Assembly (NCBI RefSeq): GCF_000717915.1
Contig: NZ_JOCX01000029.1
Coordinates: forward strand, 1 to 64,000
DNA: 64,000 bases
DNA from: Streptomyces sp. NRRL S-244
GTDB lineage: Bacteria > Actinomycetota > Actinomycetes > Streptomycetales > Streptomycetaceae
Reading direction: 5' to 3'
Shown here: one piece after another, positions 7,333 to 15,772 of the stretch
How positions within the stretch are numbered: the first letter of the stretch is position 1
Layout: each line of letters starts with the position of its first letter
Made by a program: the position numbers and the translations under genes
The notes under the pieces: model-generated
The model's database searches: none
Seen by the model: the letters and a program-made list of their open reading frames with translations, nothing else
Told to the model about the DNA's origin: nothing

Positions 7333-9639
7333 CTACGGCTTCAGCAGCGCCGGAACCCCGTCCTCGCCGGGCTCGTCGCGGCCCGCGGAGACCACCGTCA
7401 GCTGCTGCGTCGCGCGGGTCAGGGCCACGTACAGCACCCGCAGGCCCGCCGGGGACTCTTCCGCGATCTCCGCCGGGGAGACGACCACCGTGGCGTCGTA
7501 CTCCAGGCCCTTGGCCTCCAGGCTGCCGAGCGCGACCGCCCGCTCCCCCAGGTCCGCCAGCCAGCCCGCGGCCTCCGCGCGCCGGTCCATGGCCACGACC
7601 ACGCCGACCGTGCCGTCGACCTGCTCCAGCAGCCTGCGCGTCTCCTCGCGGACCGCGGTGCCCAGATCGCCGCCGGCGGCCGTGAAGCGGGGCTCCAGGC
7701 CCGTGGAGCGGACCGCCGTCGGCGGCTCCATGCCCGGCATCGCCAGCCGCAGCACCCGGGCCGCGACCTCGGCGACCTCCGCCGGGTTGCGGTAGTTCAC
7801 CGTCAGGGTGAACCGCCGGCGCGGCCGGGAGCCCAGGGCCTCGTCACGCGCCGCGGCCGCCTCCTCCGGGTCCGTCCACGAGGACTGCGCCGGGTCGCCG
7901 ACCACCGTCCACGTGCCGTGCCGGCCGCGGCGGCCCACCATCCGCCACTGCATCGGCGTCAGGTCCTGCGCCTCGTCCACGATCACGTGCGCGTACTCGG
8001 TGCGCTCCGCCGCGATCCGCTCCGCCCGCTCCCACTGGGTCTCCTCGCGGGTCGGCATCAGCTCCTCCAGCCCGCTGAGCTGGTCGAGCGGGTCGAGCTG
8101 CCGCTTGCGCTTGGGCCGGGCCGGAGCGCCGAGCAGCAGCTGGAGCTCGTCCAGCAGCGCCACGTCGTGCACCGACAGCGGTCCCTTGCCGTCCGGGCCC
8201 ACCCGGCGCAGCGAGCGCGCCAGCTGGCGGGTCTCGCGCGGGTTGAGGACGCGCCGCGACCAGCGGCCGAGCCGGCGCTCGTCGGCCATCGCGGCGAGCA
8301 CCCCGCGCGGGGTCAGCTCGGGCCACCAGGCGTTCAGGAAGTCGACGAACGCGTCCTCGGTGGAGATGTCCTCGTCGAACGCGGAGCGCAGCTCGGCCGC
8401 CAGCTCCGGATCGCTGTGCCGGCCGGCCCCGCCCGATCTCGCGTACAGGGCGTCGAGGAGCAGCTTGCGGGCGCGCGGGCGCAGCAGGTTCACCGGCGCG
8501 GTGCCGCTGAGCACGTTCTGCCGGATCCGGTTCAGCTCGTCGGCCTCCAGCTCCTGGCGCCGCCCGAAGGCGACGACGCGCAGCCGTTCCGGGGCGTCGC
8601 CGAGTTCGAGCGCGCCCCGCACGGCCTTGTGGAGCACCTTGCGCATGCGCGAGGAGCCCTTGACGCGGGCCACGGCCGGTTCGTCGTACGTGGTCGCCTC
8701 GGCGCCGTCGACCAGCGAGCCGAGCGCCCGGATGGCGACCTGGCCCTCCTCGCCGAGCGAGGGCAGCACGCCCTCGGTGTACGCGACGAGCAGCGGGGTC
8801 GGCGAGACGATCAGGATGCCGCCGGAGTAGCGGCGCCGGTCCTGGTAGAGCAGGTAGGCGGCGCGGTGCAGGGCGACGGCGGTCTTGCCGGTGCCGGGCC
8901 CGCCCGCGACCTCGGCGACCGAGGCCGCGGGGGCCCGGATCACCATGTCCTGCTCGGCCTGGATGGAGGAGACGATGTCCCGCATCGAGTGCGTACGGGC
9001 CCGCCCGAGCGCGGCCATCAGGGCGCCGTCGCCGATGGCGGGCAGCTCCCGGCCGTCCAGGGACGCGGTGATCTCGGGGCGCATCAGGTCGTCCTCGACG
9101 CCGAGCACCTTGCGGCCCTTGGAGCGGATGACGCGGCGCCGTACGACGCGGCCCGGGTCCTTGGGCGTGGACCGGTAGAACGGCGCGGCGGCCGGCGCGC
9201 GCCAGTCGATGACCAGCGGCGCGTAGTCGGCGTCGAGCACGCCGATGCGCCCGATGTGGAGCGTCTCGGCGATGTCGGCGGTGAGGTCCCCGCGGATCGC
9301 GTCGTCGGCGGGCTCGACGGAGGTGTACGCGCCGTCGGGCCCGCGCTCCCCGTCCTTGCCGAGGACCAGGTCGATCCGGCCGAAGAGGAAGTCCTCGAAC
9401 TCGTTGTTCAGCCGGTTCAGGTGGATGCCCGCCCGGAAGACCTGCGCGTCGCGCTCGGCGAGCGCGCCGGGCGTGCCGACCTGACCGCGCTTGGCCGCGT
9501 CGTTCATCAGGAACTCGGCCTCGTCGATCTTCTCCTCGAGGCGGCGGTACACCTGGTCCAGATGCGTCTGCTCGACCGCGATCTCCCGATCGCGGACGGA
9601 ATCCGCCGTGCTGTCGACAGCGGCATTCTGCGCGGCCAC
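7333..9639 (-). CDS. HelD-like RNA polymerase-associated UvrD-family helicase
   Basis: A 768-residue superfamily 1 ATPase of the HelD type, which in other bacteria binds RNA polymerase and recycles stalled or inhibitor-bound complexes. An N-terminal coiled-coil (about residues 15-75, QTHLDQVYRRLEEK) is followed by split UvrD ATPase lobes. The Walker A is GGPGTGKTA, the Walker B is VIVDEAQDL, motif IV/V includes VNYRNP, and the C-terminal motif is VALTRA. I chose the GTG at 9639 because AAGGGGG sits 7 nt upstream; an in-frame TTG at 9675 has no such signal. I looked upstream for a rifamycin-associated element as found at helR genes and did not see one, so a housekeeping HelD role is more likely than inducible rifamycin tolerance. 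Confidence 0.88.
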   Translation of the reverse strand: MAAQNAAVDSTADSVRDREIAVEQTHLDQVYRRLEEKIDEAEFLMNDAAKRGQVGTPGALAERDAQVFRAGIHLNRLNNEFEDFLFGRIDLVLGKDGERGPDGAYTSVEPADDAIRGDLTADIAETLHIGRIGVLDADYAPLVIDWRAPAAAPFYRSTPKDPGRVVRRRVIRSKGRKVLGVEDDLMRPEITASLDGRELPAIGDGALMAALGRARTHSMRDIVSSIQAEQDMVIRAPAASVAEVAGGPGTGKTAVALHRAAYLLYQDRRRYSGGILIVSPTPLLVAYTEGVLPSLGEEGQVAIRALGSLVDGAEATTYDEPAVARVKGSSRMRKVLHKAVRGALELGDAPERLRVVAFGRRQELEADELNRIRQNVLSGTAPVNLLRPRARKLLLDALYARSGGAGRHSDPELAAELRSAFDEDISTEDAFVDFLNAWWPELTPRGVLAAMADERRLGRWSRRVLNPRETRQLARSLRRVGPDGKGPLSVHDVALLDELQLLLGAPARPKRKRQLDPLDQLSGLEELMPTREETQWERAERIAAERTEYAHVIVDEAQDLTPMQWRMVGRRGRHGTWTVVGDPAQSSWTDPEEAAAARDEALGSRPRRRFTLTVNYRNPAEVAEVAARVLRLAMPGMEPPTAVRSTGLEPRFTAAGGDLGTAVREETRRLLEQVDGTVGVVVAMDRRAEAAGWLADLGERAVALGSLEAKGLEYDATVVVSPAEIAEESPAGLRVLYVALTRATQQLTVVSAGRDEPGEDGVPALLKP

Positions 9640-9765
9640 CAAGGCCCCCTTCTGACGTGCATGGGCGACCGTCAACCGTACGCGAAGCTGCGCCCTGTCC
9701 GCACGCCCGTTCCGGTGACCGGGCGAAGATCACTGCCCGGCCGCCGCCCCGTCACCACCCGATGG

Positions 9766-10335
9766 CTACCCGGGACGGGCCGCGAGGACCCTGCGGCGGT
9801 GGCGGGCGACCCGCTCGCGGTTGCCGCACAGCTCACTGGAGCACCAGCGCCGCCGGTGCCCGCGCGAAGTGTCCAGGTAGACCCGGGTGCAGCCGTCCCC
9901 CTCGCAGGAGCGCAGCAGGTCCCGCTCGCCGGGGTCGGTGAGCAGTTCCACGGCGTCCCGGGCGACGGCGGCGAGCAGCGCACCGCATTCCACGCCGCCG
10001 CACAACTCCCGCACGAGGTGCCCTTCTTGGTCCTGTACGGCACACAGTCCCGGGGGTGGACCGGCGGCCAGCGCGTTGACCCGGGCCAGCGCGCCCTCGT
10101 CGGGACCGGCCCCGGCGAGCTCCGCCCGTACGAGGCTCCCCACATCGCGGCGCAGCGCCCGGAAGGCCTCCACCCAGTCGGGGCCCACCCGGGCGATCGG
10201 CGTCCGGTCGGGCACGAGCCCGGCTCCGGCGAGCCACAGCCGCAGCTCGTCGCCGTCTTGGATCTGCTCGGCGCCCGCGGGGGCGGCGAAGGTGGCCACC
10301 AGGTCCAGGCACACCCGCCCGGATTCGAACCACAT
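9766..10335 (-). CDS. CGNR zinc-finger protein with ABATE domain
   Basis: A 189-residue putative transcriptional regulator. The N-terminal part (about residues 1-125) matches the ABATE or ginkgo-type ligand-binding domain that begins with an F-x-x-x-x-x-L-D-L-V pattern, here ESGRVCLDLVATF. The C-terminal zinc finger has C-x5-C...C-x4-CGNR spacing (SCEGDGC, then WCSSELCGNRERV) followed by an arginine-rich helix suited to DNA binding. The ligand and targets are unknown. It is on the same strand as the helicase, 126 bp upstream of it. A MITE-like element begins 23 bp upstream of its start and could influence its expression. Confidence 0.85.
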   Translation of the reverse strand: MWFESGRVCLDLVATFAAPAGAEQIQDGDELRLWLAGAGLVPDRTPIARVGPDWVEAFRALRRDVGSLVRAELAGAGPDEGALARVNALAAGPPPGLCAVQDQEGHLVRELCGGVECGALLAAVARDAVELLTDPGERDLLRSCEGDGCTRVYLDTSRGHRRRWCSSELCGNRERVARHRRRVLAARPG

Positions 10336-10357
10336 GCCCGTCACCGCCTCTTGCCTA

Positions 10358-10518
10358 GGGGGTGTCCGGCGGATCAGGGCCGGACAGCCCGGGTCGTCTG
10401 GCGCCGTGGATTGCGAGGCGGAGGAGGGAGTCGACGCGGAGCGTCGGCGAGCGACGACAGCGCGGCGAGCCGCGGTGCCGGGCGGGCCGGGCCCGGTCAT
10501 GATCCGCCGGACACCCCC
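10358..10518. mobile_element. 161-bp MITE-like element with 19-bp perfect terminal inverted repeats
   Basis: GGGGGTGTCCGGCGGATCA at 10358-10376 is matched exactly in inverse at 10500-10518, and imperfect pairing extends further inward. The interior has no open frame of its own that looks coding. Size, perfect ends and absence of a transposase fit a miniature inverted-repeat transposable element. Flanking target duplications are not clear. I recall similar short sequences with these ends in many Streptomyces intergenic regions, which needs a search to confirm. Confidence 0.7.
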
Positions 10519-10593
10519 TGGGGGGTGCGTGCTTCTCAGAGTGCCGGGCGCCGGGGCGATGCGGAACCCCCCGTACGGGGGCCGTGGCCTGTC

Positions 10594-11139
10594 CTAGAGG
10601 GGCGGGTCGTCGTGGAGGAGGCGCTGGAAGAGGCGGTGGTCGCGCCAGGCGCCGTTGATGTGCAGGTAGCGGGGCGCGAGCCCGTACTGCTCGAACCCGG
10701 CCTTCGCCAGCACCCGCTGCGAGGCCGTGTTGTCGACCAGGGTCCCGGCCTCGACGCGGTGCAGCCCGATCTCGTCGCGGGCGATCCGGCAGACCTCCTC
10801 GACGGCGGCGGTGGCCAGTCCCCTGCCGTGCAGGGCCCGGTCGACCCAGTAGCCGACGCCTCCGCTGCGGAAGGGCCCGAGGGTGATGCTGCCGAGGTTG
10901 ATCATCCCGACGGGCGCGCCGGAGCCGGTCTCGACGAGCACGTACGACGCGGTGCGCCCGGCGTCGCGCTCGGCGAGCAGCGCCTCGATCCGGGCGGCCT
11001 GCCCGGCCTCGGTGAAGAACACCTCGGACCGCCACGGCTCGAAGGGCGCCATGAAGGCCCGGTTCCGCGTCAGCGTGTCGGCCAGCCCGGCGGCGTCCCC
11101 GGCCCGGACGCCCCGCATCTCCACCCCGTCAATGATCAC
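10594..11139 (-). CDS. GNAT N-acetyltransferase, RimJ/RimL type
   Basis: A 181-residue acetyl-CoA-dependent N-acetyltransferase. The GNAT fold is shown by VGYWVDRALHGRGLATAAVEEV (motif A, with the acetyl-CoA pyrophosphate loop RGLA) and by the motif B segment LHRVEAGTLVDNTASQRVLAKAGF, which resembles RimJ/RimL enzymes that acetylate ribosomal protein N-termini or small amines. The substrate is unknown. The start is a GTG with no Shine-Dalgarno. A TAGCGT hexamer lies 6 nt before it, so a leaderless transcript is plausible. Confidence 0.85.
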   Translation of the reverse strand: MIIDGVEMRGVRAGDAAGLADTLTRNRAFMAPFEPWRSEVFFTEAGQAARIEALLAERDAGRTASYVLVETGSGAPVGMINLGSITLGPFRSGGVGYWVDRALHGRGLATAAVEEVCRIARDEIGLHRVEAGTLVDNTASQRVLAKAGFEQYGLAPRYLHINGAWRDHRLFQRLLHDDPPL

Positions 11140-11172
11140 CAGGGCACGCTAACCAACCCCGGCCGCCACATC

Positions 11173-11216
11173 CAGCCCCGGCCCCGCCGGCGTTCGATGC
11201 GGGGGGCGCGGGGAGG
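11173..11216. repeat. GC-rich dispersed intergenic repeat, Streptomyces type
   Basis: The core CCCCGCCGGCGTTCGATGCG followed by GGGGGGCGCGGGG resembles the tract at 36004-36091 (CCCCGCCGGCATTGAGGCGC then GGGGGGCGGGGG). Such GC-rich palindromic tracts lie between genes in Streptomyces and often act as terminators. Confidence 0.45.
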
Positions 11217-11239
11217 CGCCTCCGTACCCCGCGGGCCGG

Positions 11240-12403
11240 TCAGTCCTCCGGCCCGCGTTCACCCGCGTCCAGCGCCAGCCGGTACCCCCGCTTCACCACC
11301 GTCTGGATCAGCTTCGGCGCCCCCAGCGCCCCCCGCAGCCGCGCCATCGCCGTCTCCACGGCATGCTCGTCCCGCCCCGCCCCCGGCAGCGCCCGCAGCA
11401 GCTCCGGCCGCCCCACGACCCACCCCGGCCGCCGCGCCAGCGCCCGCAGCAGCGCCATCCCGGCGGGCGGCACCGGCCGCAGCTGCGCGTCCACCAGCAC
11501 CGCGTGCCCCCGGATCTCCACCCGGCGCCCCGCCACCGGCAGCACCCGGGCCCGCCCCGGCAGCTCCTGGCACAGCAGCTGCACCAGCGGCCCCAGCCGG
11601 AACCGCTCCGGCTGCACCGTGTCCACCCCGCGCGCCTGCAACGGCAGCGCCGTCACCGGCCCCACGCACGCCGACAGCACGTCCCCCCGCAGCCCCGCCA
11701 GCACCGCCTCCCCCATCCCCCGCTGCTCCGCCCGCGCCAGCAGCGAAGCCGCCGCCGGAGCCGAGGTGAAGCTCACCGCGTCGACCCCGCCGCCGGCCAC
11801 CGCGTCGAGCAGCCGGTCCAGTGGCGCGAGGTCCTCCGGGGCCATCCACCGGTACACCGGGACCACCACCACCTCGGCCCCGCCGGCCCGCAGCGCCTCG
11901 ACGAACCCGGGCGGCGGCTCCCCGTGCAGCTGGAGGGCGATGCGCCGCCCGGCGACCCCGCCGGCCAGCATCCGGTCGAGCACCTCGGCGAGGGACTCCG
12001 ACCGCGGGGACCACGTCTCCACCAGCCCGGCGGCCCGGACGGCCCCCTTCACCTCCGGTCCGCGCGCGAGCAGTTCGGCGGCCCGCAGCCGCGCCAGCAG
12101 CTCCTCGCCGACGCCCCAGCCCTCGGCGGCCTCGATCCAGCCGCGGAATCCGATCGCGGTGGTGGCGACCACCGTGTCCGGCGCGCAGCCGATCAATTCC
12201 TTCGTGGCGGCGAGCAGTTCGCGGTCGTCGGCCGGCGGCACGATCCGCAGGGCCGGGGCGTGTACGACAGCGGCCCCCCGCCGGCGCAGCAGGGCGATCA
12301 GCTCGTCCGCCCGCCGGGCCGAGGTGACCCCCACGGTGAACCCCGCGAGCGGACCCGCCGCCGGAGCGGCCTTCGGGGCGGCGGCCGTGCGGGTGTCGTC
12401 CAT
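11240..12403 (-). CDS. nnaR: Uroporphyrinogen-III synthase-like / winged-helix regulator, NnaR type
   Basis: A 387-residue two-domain protein. Residues about 25-265 are a HemD-like (uroporphyrinogen-III synthase) fold, with TTAIGFRGWI and SFTSAPAAASLL resembling the usual T-S-x-x-A motifs. Residues about 290-380 are an OmpR/PhoB-type winged helix (VVGRPELLRALPG, then AVETAMARLRGALG, ending IQTVVKRGYRL). This fusion is the architecture of NnaR, which in Streptomyces cooperates with GlnR in activating nitrate/nitrite assimilation genes. Whether it retains any tetrapyrrole activity is doubtful. The start ATG at 12403 has AGGCAGGT upstream. A candidate GlnR box lies about 105 bp upstream. Confidence 0.85.
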   Translation of the reverse strand: MDDTRTAAAPKAAPAAGPLAGFTVGVTSARRADELIALLRRRGAAVVHAPALRIVPPADDRELLAATKELIGCAPDTVVATTAIGFRGWIEAAEGWGVGEELLARLRAAELLARGPEVKGAVRAAGLVETWSPRSESLAEVLDRMLAGGVAGRRIALQLHGEPPPGFVEALRAGGAEVVVVPVYRWMAPEDLAPLDRLLDAVAGGGVDAVSFTSAPAAASLLARAEQRGMGEAVLAGLRGDVLSACVGPVTALPLQARGVDTVQPERFRLGPLVQLLCQELPGRARVLPVAGRRVEIRGHAVLVDAQLRPVPPAGMALLRALARRPGWVVGRPELLRALPGAGRDEHAVETAMARLRGALGAPKLIQTVVKRGYRLALDAGERGPED

Positions 12404-12507
12404 GGTGACCTGCCTTGCCCAGTGGGTCGTTGCCACTTCGCGCGATCACGTGTCGCGAGAACGGAACCGAGCGTGTCAAGTCGGCGTGTCGGGATCGGTT
12501 CCGCCGT

Positions 12508-12533
12508 ATTTCATGTCCGTAAACCGCCGTTAC
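12508..12533 (-). promoter_or_regulatory. Candidate GlnR box upstream of nnaR
   Basis: On the minus strand the sequence reads GTAAC, GGCGG, TTTAC, GGACAT, GAAAT. The TTTAC-n6-GAAAT part fits the GlnR pattern gTnAC-n6-GaAAc with one mismatch per half, and the preceding GTAAC is a further a-site. The rest of the 373-bp gap 12404-12776 shows no convincing gene. Confidence 0.45.
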
Positions 12534-12776
12534 ACCGATGTGAGCTGCGGCTTCGCCCCGGCGCCGGCCGCCGGGAGCACCGCGGGGGCGGGCCGGCGAA
12601 GGTATACCGTCCACGTCACCGCGCAGCAGGCCGGGGAAGGACCCGAAGGTGCCGGTGTAGCCGCGGGTGCCCGGCCCCGGCGGACCCGATGACCAGCAGG
12701 GCGACGAGCCGCACCACGGGCACGCCGATGTTTCCGGCCCCGGTCCCCGCCGCATGACCGGTGGGAAACCTTGCCC

Positions 12777-13748
12777 TCACCCGCCGCCGGAGCCGCCGGT
12801 GAGCGCGGCGGGGCGCCAGCTCGCCGGGGGTACGTCGAGCCAGCCGTGCCCGGCGGCGAGGGCGGCCGCGGCCTGGTGCAGCGCGTCGAGCCCGGGGTGG
12901 CTGAAACCCTTGCGCCACACCATCGACAGCGGGGACAGCGGCACCGGGTCGACCAGCGGCCGCTTCGCGCACCCCGGCAGGTCGAGGAAGTCCACGGTCA
13001 CCAGGGCCGGATGACGGGTCTTGGCCATGACCCGGCGGAATTCGTCCTTCCCCATGGCCACGGGCGCGGGCGGCGCGAGTGCGATCCCGCGCCCCTCGAA
13101 CAGCTCGCGGGCGAGCCCGGTCCACTCCAGGGTCCGCGGATTGCCGGCCCCGGCGTACACGGTCTCCCCGGCCAGCGCGTCCAGCGGTACGTCGGCGAGC
13201 GCGGCCAGCGGGTGCCCGTCGGGCAGCAGCACCGCGAGCGGTTCGTACCGTACGGGCCGGTGCGCGAGGCGGGCCCGCAGCGCCGGGTCCAGCCCGTCGG
13301 CGTACCCGAAGGACACGTCGAGGCGGCCGGCGGCGACCTCCGCGGCGGCGTACGTCAGTCCGCTCTCGAAGCGGGCCATCAGCTCGCAGTCCGGGGCGAG
13401 TTCGCGGGCCCGCTCCAGCACGGTGCGGGCGGTGCTCGGCCCGTCGGTGTTGAGATCGACGAGCAGCGGCCGGGGGCCCGCGGAGGCGAAGGCGGCGGCG
13501 AGCGCCTCGTGCGCGGCCAGCACCCGCCGGGCCAGGGGCAGCAGCCGCTCCCCGTCGGCGGTCAGCTCGACGGCGCGGGTCGTCCGTACGAACAGCACCG
13601 CGCCCAGGGCGGTTTCGAGCCGCCGGACGTCGCGGCTCAGCGCCTGCTGGGCGACGTACAGGCGGGCGGCGGCGCGGGTGAAGTGCAGTTCCTCGGCCAC
13701 GGCGACGAACCCGCGCAGCAGCCGGGGTTCCACATCTCGGGGTATCAC
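12777..13748 (-). CDS. LysR-family transcriptional regulator
   Basis: A 323-residue LysR-type regulator. The N-terminal helix-turn-helix spans about residues 8-67 (RLLRGFVAVAEELHFTRAAA, then QALSRDVRRLE), and a periplasmic-binding-protein-like effector domain occupies about 90-300. It is divergent from the MFS transporter, with only 84 bp between starts, the classic layout for a LysR protein controlling its neighbour. The start is taken as GTG at 13748; another GTG five codons in is possible. The effector is unknown. Confidence 0.88.
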   Translation of the reverse strand: MIPRDVEPRLLRGFVAVAEELHFTRAAARLYVAQQALSRDVRRLETALGAVLFVRTTRAVELTADGERLLPLARRVLAAHEALAAAFASAGPRPLLVDLNTDGPSTARTVLERARELAPDCELMARFESGLTYAAAEVAAGRLDVSFGYADGLDPALRARLAHRPVRYEPLAVLLPDGHPLAALADVPLDALAGETVYAGAGNPRTLEWTGLARELFEGRGIALAPPAPVAMGKDEFRRVMAKTRHPALVTVDFLDLPGCAKRPLVDPVPLSPLSMVWRKGFSHPGLDALHQAAAALAAGHGWLDVPPASWRPAALTGGSGGG

Positions 13749-13832
13749 CCGGGGAGACTAACAACGGAAGCGGGTGAATGGCTCCGGAACAGGTGTTGGA
13801 CGACCGGGGACCCCGCGCCGGAGCCTTGGATC

Positions 13833-15074
13833 ATGCCGCAGACCCCCTCCGCCCCCGCCCCGCTGATGACCGTGACCGGCTCGACGCTCGTGATCGCCCC
13901 CGCCCCGCGCCGCCGGGCGCCCCGCGCGCCGGGCCCGTACGGCAGGCTGTTCACGCTCCCCGGAACCCGGGCCTTCACGGCCGGGAACCTGCTGGCGCGC
14001 CTCCCCATGGGCATGTTCGGCATCAGCGCGGTCATGATGATCGCCGGCCAGCGCGGCTCGTACGCCCTCGCCGGCGCGGTCACCGCCACCGGGCTGGCCG
14101 CCACCGCGCTGGTCGCGCCGTGGACCGCCCGCCTGGTCGACCGGTACGGCCAGGCCCGGATCGCCGTCCCCGCGACGCTGATCGCCGTGCTCGGCTCGGT
14201 GGGGCTGGTCCTCTGCGTCCGCGAGCAGGCCCCCGCCTGGACCCTGTTCGCCTCGTACGCCGCCACCGCGACGACCCCCAACATCGGCGGCATGTCCCGG
14301 GCCCGCTGGACGCACCTGCTGCGCGACTCCCCCGCCGAGCACCACACGGCGATGTCGTTCGAGCAGGCCGCCGACGAGCTGTGCTTCATGCTCGGGCCGG
14401 TGGTGGCGGCGTTCCTCTGCTCGGCCGCCTTCCCGGAGGCGGGCACCCTCACGGCGGCCGCCCTGCTGCTGACGGGCATGCTGGTCTTCACGTCGCAACG
14501 GGCCACGGAACCGCCGCCGGCGCGGCCCGGCGACGCCCCCGCCCCGCTGCGCGGGCTGATGCCGCTGCTGGCGCTGTTCGTCCCCCTGGGCCTGCTGTTC
14601 GGCTCGATGGAGGTCACGTCGATCGCCCACCTCGGCGCCCGCGGCCTGGGCGCCGCCACCGGCCTGGTCCTGGCCCTCCAGGCGGCGGGTTCCTGCGCGG
14701 CCGGCCTGCTCTACGGCACGCTGCGCCCCCGCTCCCTGCGGACCTGCCTGATCACCCTGACGGCGGCCCTGACCCTCCCCTGGGCGGCGGCGGCCGCGGG
14801 CTCCCTCCCCCTGCTGGCCGCAGCCCTCCTCCTGGCGGGCATGGCCACGGCCCCGACGATGGTCACGGCGATGTCCCGCGTCCACGCCCTCGCCCCCGAG
14901 GGCCGCCTCAACGAGTCGATGACCCTGGCGGTGACGGCCATCCTGACGGGCATAGCCCTGGGCTCGGCCACGGCGGGCACCCTGATCGACCACCTGGGCC
15001 CGACGACCCCCTACGCCCTCCCGGCCGCGGCGGCCCTCGTCGCCCTCCTCGTGGGGACGATGCGCACCCGGTAG
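13833..15074 (+). CDS. Major facilitator superfamily transporter
   Basis: A 413-residue integral membrane protein with about 12 hydrophobic segments, e.g. GNLLARLPMGMFGISAVMMI near the N-terminus. The loop between the second and third helices carries the MFS motif A remnant LVDRYGQARI. Glycine-rich helices such as LPLLAAALLLAGMATAPTMV fit the efflux-type MFS that Streptomyces annotations often leave without substrate. The ATG at 13833 starts MPQTPSAPAP; the open frame upstream overlaps the LysR gene on the other strand and is not coding. Control by the divergent LysR regulator is inferred from position. Confidence 0.87.
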   Translation: MPQTPSAPAPLMTVTGSTLVIAPAPRRRAPRAPGPYGRLFTLPGTRAFTAGNLLARLPMGMFGISAVMMIAGQRGSYALAGAVTATGLAATALVAPWTARLVDRYGQARIAVPATLIAVLGSVGLVLCVREQAPAWTLFASYAATATTPNIGGMSRARWTHLLRDSPAEHHTAMSFEQAADELCFMLGPVVAAFLCSAAFPEAGTLTAAALLLTGMLVFTSQRATEPPPARPGDAPAPLRGLMPLLALFVPLGLLFGSMEVTSIAHLGARGLGAATGLVLALQAAGSCAAGLLYGTLRPRSLRTCLITLTAALTLPWAAAAAGSLPLLAAALLLAGMATAPTMVTAMSRVHALAPEGRLNESMTLAVTAILTGIALGSATAGTLIDHLGPTTPYALPAAAALVALLVGTMRTR

Positions 15075-15251
15075 CCCTCGGTTCCTGAAACCGCGTCCGC
15101 GGAGGATGTCGAATTCGCGCAGGCCGCCCGGCCTTCCGGTGGGGCGGCCCACGGTTTCCGCATCGCGGCTCACGTGCCCTCCACGCCGGGCTCCACTCGG
15201 GACTCTCCAGGTACCGCCGCCCCGAGCACCCCGCGGATGCTGCAGGCATGA

Positions 15252-15287
15252 CGAAGGCCCCGCAGCCTGACGGCTGCGGGGCCTTCG
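15252..15287 (-). terminator. Perfect 16-bp hairpin terminator of ssrA
   Basis: CGAAGGCCCCGCAGCC (15252-15267) pairs fully with GGCTGCGGGGCCTTCG (15272-15287) around a TGAC loop, 15 bp after the tmRNA 3' end. It could also stop transcripts from the MFS gene on the other strand. Confidence 0.85.
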
Positions 15288-15302
15288 CCCACATGGGATG
15301 AG

Positions 15303-15688
15303 TGGAGATGGCGGGAATCGAACCCGCGTCCAACGGTGCAGAAGCAGGGCTTCTCCGAGCGCAGTCCGCTGCGCTTTTCTCGGCCCCGGAGATCACACGG
15401 ACAAGTCTCCGACGGGCTCAGTCACTGTTTGATTTCCCTCCAACCCCCGTGACCGGGGCTAGAGGTTTAGATCCCTAATTGACGCCAGGATCCGGACCGG
15501 GACCACTTCCGGGCTGACGCTCCTCACAGAGGCTTCAGCTCACTGTTATTAGGCAGCGAGGGTGAAGCGGGAGTTATCGCTCTTGGAGTTGGCGATTATT
15601 TTTTGCGACATGTGGTTAGCGAGATCATTGCCGCTTCCTCGGCTCGCTTCCCCTGCATCGACATCCGCTGTCGAAACCGATCATCCCC
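15303..15688 (-). ncRNA. ssrA: Transfer-messenger RNA (tmRNA)
   Basis: A 386-nt tmRNA that rescues stalled ribosomes with SmpB. The 5' end GGGGATGATCGGTTTCGACA is conserved and its GGGGATG pairs with CATCTCC at the 3' end to form the acceptor stem. The T-arm reads GGTTCGATTCCCGCC. The tag frame at 15549-15593 encodes ANSKSDNSRFTLAA followed by TAA, starting from a GCC resume codon. CCA is not encoded after the discriminator A, so it must be added post-transcriptionally. It lies just downstream of smpB on the same strand. Confidence 0.96.
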
Positions 15689-15772
15689 ATGTTGTTTTTT
15701 CAAGCTGCGCCCACCGCAAGCGGCGGGTGCTGACGCCATGGTACGCGAAGTGGACCACGGGATGCCAGGAGA

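Noticed and set aside
9640..9765. Rifamycin-associated element upstream of the HelD-like gene
   Set aside because: I looked for the GGGGCTTGCGGCAAGGCCC-type palindrome that marks inducible helR genes and did not find it.
7279..11769. 1496-codon open frame on the plus strand
   Set aside because: It runs across four minus-strand genes and their gaps, and its composition is that of a reverse-frame shadow.
12530..12776. A small gene between nnaR and the LysR gene
   Set aside because: Frames here are extensions of shadow frames without ribosome-binding sites or conserved motifs.
15303..15330. A separate tRNA gene at the GGTTCGATTCCCGCC sequence
   Set aside because: The T-arm belongs to the tmRNA; there is no anticodon arm, and the matching 5' half lies 370 nt away as in ssrA.
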